This document shows, in pieces, positions 12,401-27,400 of a stretch of DNA of 60,000 bases (positions are counted from its first letter, which is position 1; every line of letters starts with the position of its first letter). Position numbers and translations under genes: made by a program. The notes beneath the pieces are model-generated. The model did no database searches. It was not told the origin of the DNA and was given only the letters and a program-made list of their open reading frames with translations. This DNA comes from Tubulanus polymorphus (lineage: Eukaryota > Nemertea > Palaeonemertea > Tubulaniformes > Tubulanidae): contig NC_134025.1 in the NCBI RefSeq assembly GCF_964204645.1, positions 13,337,001 to 13,397,000 on the forward strand, read 5' to 3'.

Positions 12401-15400
12401 GAAAATCGACGCGGAGGCGAGCAAAGTAAAAACGCTGACCGGAGACGTGTCACTCAATGAAGCTCTTTCATCCGGAATCGTAGATGCCACAACTGGAAAG
12501 GTTGCCGACCAAACTACCGGACAGATAATTTCACTGTCGGATGCTGTTAACAATGGCGCTGTTTCATCCGATGTTAGGCAACCGGAACCAATGACGTTGG
12601 ATGAAGCGCTCGGCAAAGGTATTTACGATGCCAAATCGAACACAGTGATCGATCCAAACAGCGGAAATCGCTTGTCAATCATTGATGCGGTGAAAGAGGG
12701 AGTGATTGACGGAAAATTGAGTAAACTGAAACTGGCAACTGACAGCGATCGGGAAATAAGTCTTCAAGACGTCATTAACACAGGCATGATAGACCCCGAT
12801 TCCGGTAAACTGATCGACCCTAACAGTGGACAAGTTATCGATGTCGAGCAAGCATTACAGACAGGCGCGAAACTAGCCGATACAATGCTGGTACGTGGAA
12901 TGACCATTGACGAAGCCATTTCTGCTGGATTGATGGACGGAAACACATTCGTAGACCCACAAACGGGCAGAAAGATGAACCTCGCTGATGCGGTCGCCAC
13001 TGGTTTGATTGCCGGAACGTCGACTAAAGTAAAGACGCCGTCCGGAGAGTCGACAACACTTTCTCAAGCAATTTCTGCCGGTATCGTTGATGGCCAATCA
13101 GGAAAGGTGTTTAGTCCATCGACCGGAAAACTGGTTGACTTGTCACAAGCCATTGACTCGGGAGTGGTGAGTACCTATTCGAAACCGAAGATGACGCTGA
13201 ATGAAGCCGTTGAACGGGGTCTTTACGATAGTGATGACAAAACGATCATCGACCCAAATACTGGTAGCAAAGTAAAATTACTATCGGCCATCTCCGACGG
13301 ATTGATCGACGCCACCTCGTCAGCGATAACTGCTTCAGATGGCAGCGTCGTTCAATTAAATCGAGCCATTTCCGATGGTCTTGTCGACGCACACACTGGC
13401 AACGTTATCGACGAAACTACAGGCAAATCCGTCGCGCTGTCGGATGTTCTCACTAATAAACCGGCGACAGTACCAAAAAACCTAAGTATCGAAGAAGCTA
13501 TCGAGATTGGTGTTTTCGACGCAAAAAGAAACGCATTTATCGATCCATTAACCGGAAAAGATATGACGCTAGCAGAGGCCGTACAACACGGATTGGTCAG
13601 CGCTGAAAGATCACACGTGAAAACATCTGATGGTGATTTCATGACCGTTGGCCGAGCTATTGCAACTGGTAGTATCGACGGCGAAACAGGAATTATTAAC
13701 GACCAAAAGACAGGCCAGGCAGTGTGCCTCGCTGAAGCTGTCTCCAAAGGATTGGTTAGCTCAGTCGAAGAGGATGTTCCACCACTTAAATCGCTGACTG
13801 TCGACGAAGCAGTAAAAAGGGGTCTTTACGATGAAAAGACCAACACTTTCGTGGACCCCATCAACGGCAGTCGGATGAGTTTGGTTTCGGCTATTACCAG
13901 CGGGAAAATCGACGCGGAGGCGAGCAAAGTAAAAACGCTGACCGGAGACGTGTCACTCAATGAAGCTCTTTCATCCGGAATCGTAGATGCCACAACTGGA
14001 AAGGTTGCCGACCAAACTACCGGACAGATAATTTCACTGTCGGATGCTGTTAACAATGGCGCTGTTTCATCCGATGTTAGGCAACCTGAACCAATGACGT
14101 TGGATGAAGCGCTCGGCAAAGGTATTTACGATGCCAAATCGAACACAGTGATCGATCCAAACAGCGGAAATCGCTTGTCAATCATTGATGCGGTGAAAGA
14201 AGGAGTGATTGACGGAAAATTGAGTAAACTGAAACTGGCAACTGACAGCGATCGGGAAATAAGTCTTCAAGACGTCATTAACACAGGCATGATAGACCCC
14301 GATTCCGGTAAACTGATCGACCCTAACAGTGGACAAGTTATCGATGTCGAGCAAGCATTACAGACAGGCGCGAAACTAGCCGATACAATGCCAGTACGTG
14401 GAATGACCATTGACGAAGCCATTTCTGCTGGATTGATGGACGGAAACACATTCGTAGACCCACAAACGGGCAGAAAGATGAACCTCGCTGATGCGGTCGC
14501 CACTGGTTTGATTGACGGAGCGTCGACTAAAGTAAAGACGCCGTCCGGAGAGTCGACAACACTTTCTCAAGCAATTTCTGCCGGTATCGTTGATGGCCAA
14601 TCAGGAAAGGTGTTTAGTCCATCGACCGGAAAACTGGTTGACTTGTCACAAGCCATTGACTCGGGAGTGGTGAGTACCTATTCGAAACCGAAGATGACGC
14701 TGAATGAAGCCGTTGAACGGGGTCTTTACGATAGTGATGACAATACAATCATCGACCCAAATACTGGTAGCAAAGTAAAATTACTATCGGCCATCTCCGA
14801 CGGAGTGATCGACGCCACCTCGTCAGCGATAACTGCTTCAGATGGCAGCGTCGTTCAATTAAATCGAGCCATTTCCGATGGTCTTGTCGACGCACACACT
14901 GGCAACGTTATCGACGAAACTACAGGCAAATCCGTCGCGCTGTCGGATGTTCTCACTAATAAACCGGCGACAGTACCAAAAAACCTAAGTATCGAAGAAG
15001 CTATCGAGATTGGTGTTTTCGACGCAAAAAGAAACGCATTTATCGATCCATTAACCGGAAAAGATATGACGCTAGCAGAGGCCGTACAACACGGATTGGT
15101 CAGCGCTGAAAGATCACACGTGAAAACATCTGATGGTGATTTCATGACCGTTGGCCGAGCTATTGCAACTGGTATTATCGACGGCGAAACAGGAATTATT
15201 AACGACCAAAAGACAGGCCAGGCAGTGTGCCTCGCTGAAGCTGTCTCCAAAGGATTGGTTAGCTCAGTCGAAGAGGATGTTCCACCACTTAAATCGCTGA
15301 CTGTCGACAAAGCAGTAAAAAGGGGTCTTTACGATGAAAAGACCAACACTTTCGTGGACCCCATCAACGGCAGTCGGATGAGTTTGGTTTCGGCTATTAC

Positions 15401-18400
15401 CAGCGGGAAAATCGACGCGGAGGCGAGCAAAGTAAAAACGCTGACCGGAGACGTGTCACTCAATGAAGCTCTTTCATCCGGAATCGTAGATGCCACAACT
15501 GGAAAGGTTGCCGACCAAACTACCGGACAGATAATTTCACTGTCGGATGCTGTTAACAATGGCGCTGTTTCATCCGATGTTAGGCAACCTGAACCAATGA
15601 CGTTGGATGAAGCGCTCGGCAAAGGTATTTACGATGCCAAATCGAACACAGTGATCGATCCAAACAGCGGAAATCGCTTGTCAATCATTGATGCGGTGAA
15701 AGAGGGAGTGATTGACGGAAAATTGAGTAAACTGAAACTGGCAACTGACAGCGATCGGGAAATAAGTCTTCAAGACGTCATTAACACAGGCATGATAGAC
15801 CCCGATTCCGGTAAACTGATCGACCCTAACAGTGGACAAGTTATCGATGTCGAGCAAGCATTACAGACAGGCGCGAAACTAGCCGATACAATGCCAGTAC
15901 GTGGAATGACCATTGACGAAGCCATTTCTGCTGGATTGATGGACGGAAACACATTCGTAGACCCACAAACGGGCAGAAAGATGAACCTCGCTGATGCGGT
16001 CGCCACTGGTTTGATTGCCGGAACGTCGACTAAAGTAAAGACGCCGTCCGGAGAGTCGACAACACTTTCTCAAGCAATTTCTGCCGGTATCGTTGATGGC
16101 CAATCAGGAAAGCTGTTTAGTCCATCGACCGGAAAACTGGTTGACTTGTCACAAGCCATTGACTCGGGAGTGGTGAGTACCTATTCGAAACCGAAGATGA
16201 CGCTGAATGAAACCGTTGAACGGGGTCTTTACGATAGTGATGACAATACAATCATCGACCCAAATACTGGTAGCAAAGTAAAATTACTATCGGCCATCTC
16301 CGACGGAGTGATCGACGCCACCTCGTCAGCGATAACTGCTTCAGATGGCAGCGTCGTTCAATTAAATCGAGCCATTTCCGATGGTCTTGTCGACGCACAC
16401 ACTGGCAACGTTATCGACGAAACTACAGGCAAATCCGTCGCGCTGTCGGATGTTCTCACTAATAAACCGGCGACAGTACCAAAAAACCTAAGTATCGAAG
16501 AAGCTATCGAGATCGGTGTTTTCGACGCAAAAAGAAACGCATTTATCTATCCATTAACCGGAAAAGATATGACGCTAGCAGAGGCCGTACAACACGGATT
16601 GGTCAGCGCTGAAAGATCACACGTGAAAACATCTGATGGTGATTTCATGACCGTTGGCCGAGCTATTGCAACTGGTAGTATCGACGGCGAAACAGGAATT
16701 ATTAACGACCAAAAGACAGGCCAGGCAGTGTGCCTCGCTGAAGCTGTCTCCAAAGGATTGGTTAGCTCAGTCGAAGAGGATGTTCCACCACTTAAATCGC
16801 TGACTGTCGACGAAGCAGTAAAAAGGGGTCTTTACGATGAAAAGACCAACACTTTCGTGGACCCCATCAACGGCAGTCGGATGAGTTTGGTTTCGCCTAT
16901 TACCAGCGGGAAAATCGACGCGGAGGCGAGCAAAGTAAAAACGCTGACCGGAGACGTGTCACTCAATGAAGCTCTTTCATCCGGAATCGTAGATGCCACA
17001 ACTGGAAAGGTTGCCGACCAAACTACCGGACAGATAATTTCACTGTCGGATGCTGTTAACAATGGCGCTGTTTCATCCGATGTTAGGCAACCGGAACCAA
17101 TGACGTTGGATGAAGCGCTCGGCAAAGGTATTTACGATGCCAAATCAAACACAGTGATCGATCCAAACAGCGGAAATCGCTTGTCAATCATTGATGCGGT
17201 GAAAGAGGGAGTGATTGGCGGAAAATTGAGTAAACTGAAACTGGCAACTGACAGCGATCGGGAAATAAGTCTTCAAGACGTCATTAACACAGGCATGATA
17301 GACCCCGATTCCGGTAAACTGATCGACCCTAACAGTGGACAAGTTATCGATGTCGAGCAAGCATTACAGACAGGCGCGAAACTAGCCGATACAATGCCAG
17401 TACGTGGAATGACCATTGACGAAGCCATTTCTGCTGGATTGATGGACGGAAACACATTCGTAGACCCACAAACGGGCAGAAAGATGAACCTCGCTGATGC
17501 GGTCGCCACTGGTTTGATTGACGGAACGTCGACTAAAGTAAAGACGCCGTCCGGAGAGTCGACAACACTTTCTCAAGCAATTTCTGCCGGTATCGTTGAT
17601 GGCCAATCAGGAAAGCTGTTTAGTCCATCGACCGGAAAACTGGTTGACTTGTCACAAGCCATTGACTCGGGAGTGGTGAGTACCTATTCGAAACCGAAGA
17701 TGACGCTGAATGAAGCCGTTGAACGGGGTCTTTACGATAGTGATGACAAAACGATCATCGACCCAAATACTGGTAGCAAAGTAAAATTACTATCGGCCAT
17801 CTCCGACGGATTGATCGACGCCACCTCGTCAGCGATAACTGCTTCAGATGGCAGCGTCGTTCAATTAAATCGAGCCATTTCCGATGGTCTTGTCGACGCA
17901 CACACTGGCAACGTTATCGACGAAACTACAGGCAAATCCGTCGCGCTGTCGGATGTTCTCACTAATAAACCGGCGACAGTACCAAAAAACCTAAGTATCG
18001 AAGAAGCTATCGAGATCGGTGTTTTCGACGCAAAAAGAAACGCATTTATCGATCCATTAACCGGAAAAGATATGACGCTAGCAGAGGCCGTACAACACGG
18101 ATTGGTCAGCGCTGAAAGATCACACGTGAAAACATCTGATGGTGATTTCATGACCGTTGGCCGAGCTATTGCAACTGGTAGTATCGACGGCGAAACAGGA
18201 ATTATTAACGACCAAAAGACAGGCCAGGCAGTGTGCCTCGCTGAAGCTGTCTCCAAAGGATTGGTTAGCTCAGTCGAAGAGGATGTTCCACCACTTAAAT
18301 CGCTGACTGTCGACGAAGCAGTAAAAAGGGGTCTTTACGATGAAAAGACCAACACTTTCGTGGACCCCATCAACGGCAGTCGGATGAGTTTGGTTTCGGC

Positions 18401-21400
18401 TATTACCAGCGGGAAAATCGACGCGGAGGCGAGCAAAGTAAAAACGCTGACCGGAGACGTGTCACTCAATGAAGCTCTTTCATCCGGAATCGTAGATGCC
18501 ACAACTGGAAAGGTTGCCGACCAAACTACCGGACAGATAATTTCACTGTCGGATGCTGTTAACAATGGCGCTGTTTCATCCGATGTTAGGCAACCTGAAC
18601 CAATGACGTTGGATGAAGCGCTCGGCAAAGGTATTTACGATGCCAAATCGAACACAGTGATCGATCCAAACAGCGGAAATCGCTTGTCAATCATTGATGC
18701 GGTGAAAGAAGGAGTGATTGACGGAAAATTGAGTAAACTGAAACTGGCAACTGACAGCGATCGGGAAATAAGTCTTCAAGACGTCATTAACACAGGCATG
18801 ATAGACCCCGATTCCGGTAAACTGATCGACCCTAACAGTGGACAAGTTATCGATGTCGAGCAAGCATTACAGACAGGCGCGAAACTAGCCGATACAATGC
18901 CAGTACGTGGAATGACCATTGACGAAGCCATTTCTGCTGGATTGATGGACGGAAACACATTCGTAGACCCACAAACGGGCAGAAAGATGAACCTCGCTGA
19001 TGCGGTCGCCACTGGTTTGATTGACGGAGCGTCGACTAAAGTAAAGACGCCGTCCGGAGAGTCGACAACACTTTCTCAAGCAATTTCTGCCGGTATCGTT
19101 GATGGCCAATCAGGAAAGGTGTTTAGTCCATCGACCGGAAAACTGGTTGACTTGTCACAAGCCATTGACTCGGGAGTGGTGAGTACCTATTCGAAACCGA
19201 AGATGACGCTGAATGAAGCCGTTGAACGGGGTCTTTACGATAGTGATGACAAAACGATCATCGACCCAAATACTGGTAGCAAAGTAAAATTACTATCGGC
19301 CATCTCCGACGGATTGATCGACGCCACCTCGTCAGCGATAACTGCTTCAGATGGCAGCGTCGTTCAATTAAATCGAGCCATTTCCGATGGTCTTGTCGAC
19401 GCACACACTGGCAACGTTATCGACGAAACTACAGGCAAATCCGTCGCGCTGTCGGATGTTCTCACTAATAAACCGGCGACAGTACCAAAAAACCTAAGTA
19501 TCGAAGAAGCTATCGAGATCGGTGTTTTCGACGCAAAAAGAAACGCATTTATCGATCCATTAACCGGAAAAGATATGACGCTAGCAGAGGCCGTACAACA
19601 CGGATTGGTCAGCGCTGAAAGATCACACGTGAAAACATCTGATGGTGATTTCATGACCGTTGGCCGAGCTATTGCAACTGGTAGTATCGACGGCGAAACA
19701 GGAATTATTAACGACCAAAAGACAGGCCAGGCAGTGTGCCTCGCTGAAGCTGTCTCCAAAGGATTGGTTAGCTCAGTCGAAGAGGATGTTCCACCACTTA
19801 AATCGCTGACTGTCGACGAAGCAGTAAAAAGGGGTCTTTACGATGAAAAGACCAACACTTTCGTGGACCCCATCAACGGCAGTCGGATGAGTTTGGTTTC
19901 GGCTATTACCAGCGGGAAAATCGACGCGGAGGCGAGCAAAGTAAAAACGCTGACCGGAGACGTGTCACTCAATGAAGCTCTTTCATCCGGAATCGTAGAT
20001 GCCACAACTGGAAAGGTTGCCGACCAAACTACCGGACAGATAATTTCACTGTCGGATGCTGTTAACAATGGCGCTGTTTCATCCGATGTTAGGCAACCTG
20101 AACCAATGACGTTGGATGAAGCGCTCGGCAAAGGTATTTACGATGCCAAATCGAACACAGTGATCGATCCAAACAGCGGAAATCGCTTGTCAATCATTGA
20201 TGCGGTGAAAGAAGGAGTGATTGACGGAAAATTGAGTAAACTGAAACTGGCAACTGACAGCGATCGGGAAATAAGTCTTCAAGACGTCATTAACACAGGC
20301 ATGATAGACCCCGATTCCGGTAAACTGATCGACCCTAACAGTGGACAAGTTATCGATGTCGAGCAAGCATTACAGACAGGCGCGAAACTAGCCGATACAA
20401 TGCCAGTACGTGGAATGACCATTGACGAAGCCATTTCTGCTGGATTGATGGACGGAAACACATTCGTAGACCCACAAACGGGCAGAAAGATAAACCTCGC
20501 TGATGCCGTCGCCACTGGTTTGATTGACGGAGCGTCGACTAAAGTAAAGACGCCGTCCGGAGAGTCGACAACACTTTCTCAAGCAATTTCTGCCGGTATC
20601 GTTGATGGCCAATCAGGAAAGGTGTTTAGTCCATCGACCGGAAAACTGGTTGACTTGTCACAAGCCATTGACTCGGGAGTGGTGAGTACCTATTCGAAAC
20701 CGAAGATGACGCTGAATGAAGCCGTTGAACGGGGTCTTTACGATAGTGATGACAAAACGATCATCGACCCAAATACTGGTAGCAAAGTAAAATTACTATC
20801 GGCCATCTCCGACGGATTGATCGACGCCACCTCGTCAGCGATAACTGCTTCAGATGGCAGCGTCGTTCAATTAAATCGAGCCATTTCCGATGGTCTTGTC
20901 GACGCACACACTGGCAACGTTATCGACGAAACTACAGGCAAATCCGTCGCGCTGTCGGATGTTCTCACTAATAAACCGGCGACAGTACCAAAAAACCTAA
21001 GTATCGAAGAAGCTATCGAGATCGGTGTTTTCGACGCAAAAAGAAACGCATTTATCGATCCATTAACCGGAAAAGATATGACGCTAGCAGAGGCCGTACA
21101 ACACGGATTGGTCAGCGCTGAAAGATCACACGTGAAAACATCTGATGGTGATTTCATGACCGTTGGCCGAGCTATTGCAACTGGTAGTATCGACGGCGAA
21201 ACAGGAATTATTAACGACCAAAAGACAGGCCAGGCAGTGTGCCTCGCTGAAGCTGTCTCCAAAGGATTGGTTAGCTCAGTCGAAGAGGATGTTCCACCAC
21301 TTAAATCGCTGACTGTCGACGAAGCAGTAAAAAGGGGTCTTTACGATGAAAAGACCAACACTTTCGTGGACCCCATCAACGGCAGTCGGATGAGTTTGGT

Positions 21401-24400
21401 TTCGGCTATTACCAGCGGGAAAATCGACGCGGAGGCGAGCAAAGTAAAAACGCTGACCGGAGACGTGTCACTCAATGAAGCTCTTTCATCCGGAATCGTA
21501 GATGCCACAACTGGAAAGGTTGCCGACCAAACTACCGGACAGATAATTTCACTGTCGGATGCTGTTAACAATGGCGCTGTTTCATCCGATGTTAGGCAAC
21601 CTGAACCAATGACGTTGGATGAAGCGCTCGGCAAAGGTATTTACGATGCCAAATCGAACACAGTGATCGATCCAAACAGCGGAAATCGCTTGTCAATCAT
21701 TGATGCGGTGAAAGAAGGAGTGATTGACGGAAAATTGAGTAAACTGAAACTGGCAACTGACAGCGATCGGGAAATAAGTCTTCAAGACGTCATTAACACA
21801 GGCATGATAGACCCCGATTCCGGTAAACTGATCGACCCTAACAGTGGACAAGTTATCGATGTCGAGCAAGCATTACAGACAGGCGCGAAACTAGCCGATA
21901 CAATGCCAGTACGTGGAATGACCATTGACGAAGCCATTTCTGCTGGATTGATGGACGGAAACACATTCGTAGACCCACAAACGGGCAGAAAGATGAACCT
22001 CGCTGATGCGGTCGCCACTGGTTTGATTGACGGAGCGTCGACTAAAGTAAAGACGCCGTCCGGAGAGTCGACAACACTTTCTCAAGCAATTTCTGCCGGT
22101 ATCGTTGATGGCCAATCAGGAAAGGTGTTTAGTCCATCGACCGGAAAACTGGTTGACTTGTCACAAGCCATTGACTCGGGAGTGGTGAGTACCTATTCGA
22201 AACCGAAGATGACGCTGAATGAAGCCGTTGAACGGGGTCTTTACGATAGTGATGACAATACAATCATCGACCCAAATACTGGTAGCAAAGTAAAATTACT
22301 ATCGGCCATCTCCGACGGAGTGATCGACGCCACCTCGTCAGCGATAACTGCTTCAGATGGCAGCGTCGTTCAATTAAATCGAGCCATTTCCGATGGTCTT
22401 GTCGACGCACACACTGGCAACGTTATCGACGAAACTACAGGCAAATCCGTCGCGCTGTCGGATGTTCTCACTAATAAACCGGCGACAGTACCAAAAAACC
22501 TAAGTATCGAAGAAGCTATCGAGATTGGTGTTTTCGACGCAAAAAGAAACGCATTTATCGATCCATTAACCGGAAAAGATATGACGCTAGCAGAGGCCGT
22601 ACAACACGGATTGGTCAGCGCTGAAAGATCACACGTGAAAACATCTGATGGTGATTTCATGACCGTTGGCCGAGCTATTGCAACTGGTAGTATCGACGGC
22701 GAAACAGGAATTATTAACGACCAAAAGACAGGCCAGGCAGTGTGCCTCGCTGAAGCTGTCTCCAAAGGATTGGTTAGCTCAGTCGAAGAGGATGTTCCAC
22801 CACTTAAATCGCTGACTGTCGACGAAGCAGTAAAAAGGGGTCTTTACGATGAAAAGACCAACACTTTCGTGGACCCCATCAACGGCAGTCGGATGAGTTT
22901 GGTTTCGGCTATTACCAGCGGGAAAATCGACGCGGAGGCGAGCAAAGTAAAAACGCTGACCGGAGACGTGTCACTCAATGAAGCTCTTTCATCCGGAATC
23001 GTAGATGCCACAACTGGAAAGGTTGCCGACCAAACTACCGGACAGATAATTTCACTGTCGGATGCTGTTAATAATGGCGCTGTTTCATCCGATGTTAGGC
23101 AACCTGAACCAATGACGTTGGATGAAGCGCTCGGCAAAGGTATTTACGATGCCAAATCGAACACAGTGATCGATCCAAACAGCGGAAATCGCTTGTCAAT
23201 CATTGATGCGGTGAAAGAGGGAGTGATTGACGGAAAATTGAGTAAACTGAAACTGGCAACTGACAGCGATCGGGAAATAAGTCTTCAAGACGTCATTAAC
23301 ACAGGCATGATAGACCCCGATTCCGGTAAACTGATCGACCCTAACAGTGGACAAGTTATCGATGTCGAGCAAGCATTACAGACAGGCGCGAAACTAGCCG
23401 ATACAATGCCAGTACGTGGAATGACCATTGACGAAGCCATTTCTGCTGGATTGATGGACGGAAACACATTCGTAGACCCACAAACGGGCAGAAAGATGAA
23501 CCTCGCTGATGCGGTCGCCACTGGTTTGATTGCCGGAACGTCGACTAAAGTAAAGACGCCGTCCGGAGAGTCGACAACACTTTCTCAAGCAATTTCTGCC
23601 GGTATCGTTGATGGCCAATCAGGAAAGCTGTTTAGTCCATCGACCGGAAAACTGGTTGACTTGTCACAAGCCATTGACTCGGGAGTGGTGAGTACCTATT
23701 CGAAACCGAAGATGACGCTGAATGAAGCCGTTGAACGGGGTCTTTACGATAGTGATGACAATACAATCATCGACCCAAATACTGGTAGCAAAGTAAAATT
23801 ACTATCGGCCATCTCCGACGGAGTGATCGACGCCACCTCGTCAGCGATAACTGCTTCAGATGGCAGCGTCGTTCAATTAAATCGAGCCATTTCCGATGGT
23901 CTTGTCGACGCACACACTGGCAACGTTATCGACGAAACTACAGGCAAATCCGTCGCGCTGTCGGATGTTCTCACTAATAAACCGGCGACAGTACCAAAAA
24001 ACCTAAGTATCGAAGAAGCTATCGAGATCGGTGTTTTCGACGCAAAAAGAAACGCATTTATCTATCCATTAACCGGAAAAGATATGACGCTAGCAGAGGC
24101 CGTACAACACGGATTGGTCAGCGCTGAAAGATCACACGTGAAAACATCTGATGGTGATTTCATGACCGTTGGCCGAGCTATTGCAACTGGTAGTATCGAC
24201 GGCGAAACAGGAATTATTAACGACCAAAAGACAGGCCAGGCAGTGTGCCTCGCTGAAGCTGTCTCCAAAGGATTGGTTAGCTCAGTCGAAGAGGATGTTC
24301 CACCACTTAAATCGCTGACTGTCGACGAAGCAGTAAAAAGGGGTCTTTACGATGAAAAGACCAACACTTTCGTGGACCCCATCAACGGCAGTCGGATGAG

Positions 24401-27400
24401 TTTGGTTTCGGCTATTACCAGCGGGAAAATCGACGCGGAGGCGAGCAAAGTAAAAACGCTGACCGGAGACGTGTCACTCAATGAAGCTCTTTCATCCGGA
24501 ATCGTAGATGCCACAACTGGAAAGGTTGCCGACCAAACTACCGGACAGATAATTTCACTGTCGGATGCTGTTAACAATGGCGCTGTTTCATCCGATGTTA
24601 GGCAACCGGAACCAATGACGTTGGATGAAGCGCTCGGCAAAGGTATTTACGATGCCAAATCAAACACAGTGATCGATCCAAACAGCGGAAATCGCTTGTC
24701 AATCATTGATGCGGTGAAAGAGGGAGTGATTGACGGAAAATTGAGTAAACTGAAACTGGCAACTGACAGCGATCGGGAAATAAGTCTTCAAGACGTCATT
24801 AACACAGGCATGATAGACCCCGATTCCGGTAAACTGATCGACCCTAACAGTGGACAAGTTATCGATGTCGAGCAAGCATTACAGACAGGCGCGAAACTAG
24901 CCGATACAATGCCAGTACGTGGAATGACCATTGACGAAGCCATTTCTGCTGGATTGATGGACGGAAACACATTCGTAGACCCACAAACGGGCAGAAAGAT
25001 GAACCTCGCTGATGCGGTCGCCACTGGTTTGATTGACGGAACGTCGACTAAAGTAAAGACGCCGTCCGGAGAGTCGACAACACTTTCTCAAGCAATTTCT
25101 GCCGGTATCGTTGATGGCCAATCAGGAAAGCTGTTTAGTCCATCGACCGGAAAACTGGTTGACTTGTCACAAGCCATTGACTCGGGAGTGGTGAGTACCT
25201 ATTCGAAACCGAAGATGACGCTGAATGAAGCCGTTGAACGGGGTCTTTACGATAGTGATGACAATACAATAATCGACCCGAATACTGGTAGCAATGTAAA
25301 ATTACTATCGGCCATCTCCGACGGAGTGATCGACGCCACCTCGTCAGCGATAACTGCTTCAGATGGCAGCGTCGTTCAATTAAATCGAGCCATTTCCGAT
25401 GGTCTTGTCGACGCACACACTGGCAACGTTATCGACGAAACTACAGGCAAATCCGTCGCGCTGTCGGATGTTCTCACTAATAAACCGGCGACAGTACCAA
25501 AAAACCTAAGTATCGAAGAAGCTATCGAGATTGGTGTTTTCGACGCAAAAAGAAACGCATTTATCGATCCATTAACCGGAAAAGATATGACGCTAGCAGA
25601 GGCCGTACAACACGGATTGGTCAGCGCTGAAAGATCACACGTGAAAACATCTGATGGTGATTTCATGACCGTTGGCCGAGCTATTGCAACTGGTAGTATC
25701 GACGGCGAAACAGGAATTATTAACGACCAAAAGACAGGCCAGGCAGTGTGCCTCGCTGAAGCTGTCTCCAAAGGATTGGTTAGCTCAGTCGAAGAGGATG
25801 TTCCACCACTTAAATCGCTGACCGTCGACGAAGCAGTAAAAAGCGGTCTTTACGATGAAAAGACCAACACTTTCGTGGACCCCATCAACGGCAGTCGGAT
25901 GAGTTTGGTTTCGGCTATTACCAGCGGGAAAATCGACGCGGAGGCGAGCAAAGTAAAAACGCTGACCGGAGACGTGTCACTCAATGAAGCTCTTTCATCC
26001 GGAATCGTAGATGCCACAACTGGAAAGGTTGCCGACCAAACTACCGGACAGATAATTTCACTGTCGGATGCTGTTAACAATGGCGCTGTTTCATCCGATG
26101 TTAGGCAACCGGAACCAATGACGTTGGATGAAGCGCTCGGCAAAGGTATTTACGATGCCAAATCGAACACAGTGATCGATCCAAACAGCGGAAATCGCTT
26201 GTCAATCATTGATGCGGTGAAAGAGGGAGTGATTGACGGAAAATTGAGTAAACTGAAACTGGCAACTGACAGCGATCGGGAAATAAGTCTTCAAGACGTC
26301 ATTAACACAGGCATGATAGACCCCGATTCCGGTAAACTGATCGACCCTAACAGTGGACAAGTTATCGATGTCGAGCAAGCATTACAGACAGGCGCGAAAC
26401 TAGCCGTTACAATGCCAGTACGTGGAATGACCATTGACGAAGCCATTTCTGCTGGATTGATGAACGGAAACACATTCGTAGACCCACAAACGGGCAGAAA
26501 GATGAACCTCGCTGATGCGGTCGCCACTGGTTTGATTGACGGAACATCGACTAAAGTAAAGACGCCGTCCGGAGAGTCGACAACACTTTCTCAAGCAATT
26601 TCTGCCGGTATCGTTGATGGCCAATCAGGAAAGGTGTTTAGTCCATCGACCGGAAAACTGGTTGACTTGTCACAAGCCATTGACTCGGGAGTGGTGAGTA
26701 CCTATTCGAAACCGAAGATGACGCTGAATGAAGCCGTTGAACGGGGTTTTTTCGATAGTGATGACAATACAATCATCGACCCAAATACTGGTAGCAAAGT
26801 AAAATTACTATCGGCCATCTCCGACGGATTGATCGACGCCACCTCGTCAGCGATAACTGCTTCAGATGGCAGCGCCGTTCAATTAAATCAAGCCATTTCC
26901 GATGGTCTTGTCGACGCACACACTGGCAACGTTATCGACGAAACTACAGGCAAATCCGTCGCGCTGTCGGATGTTCTCACTAATAAACCGGCGACAGTAC
27001 CAAAAAACCTAAGTATCGAAGAAGCTATCGAGATTGGTGTTTTCGACGCAAAAAGAAACGCATTTATCGATCCATTAACCGGAAAAGATATGACGCTAGC
27101 AGAGGCCGTACAACACGGATTGGTCAGCGCGGAAAGATCACACGTGAAAACATCTGATGGTGATTTTATGACCGTTGGCCGAGCTATTGCAACTGGTAGT
27201 ATCGACGGCGAAACAGGAATTGTTAACGACCAAAAGACAGGCCAAGCAGTGTGCCTCGATGAAGCTGTCTCCAAAGGATTGGTTAGCTCAGTCGAAGCGG
27301 TTGTTCCACCACTTAAATCGCTGACCGTCGACGAAGCAGTAAAAAGGGGTCTTTACGATGAAAAGACCAACACTTTCGTGGACCCCATCAACGGCAGTCG

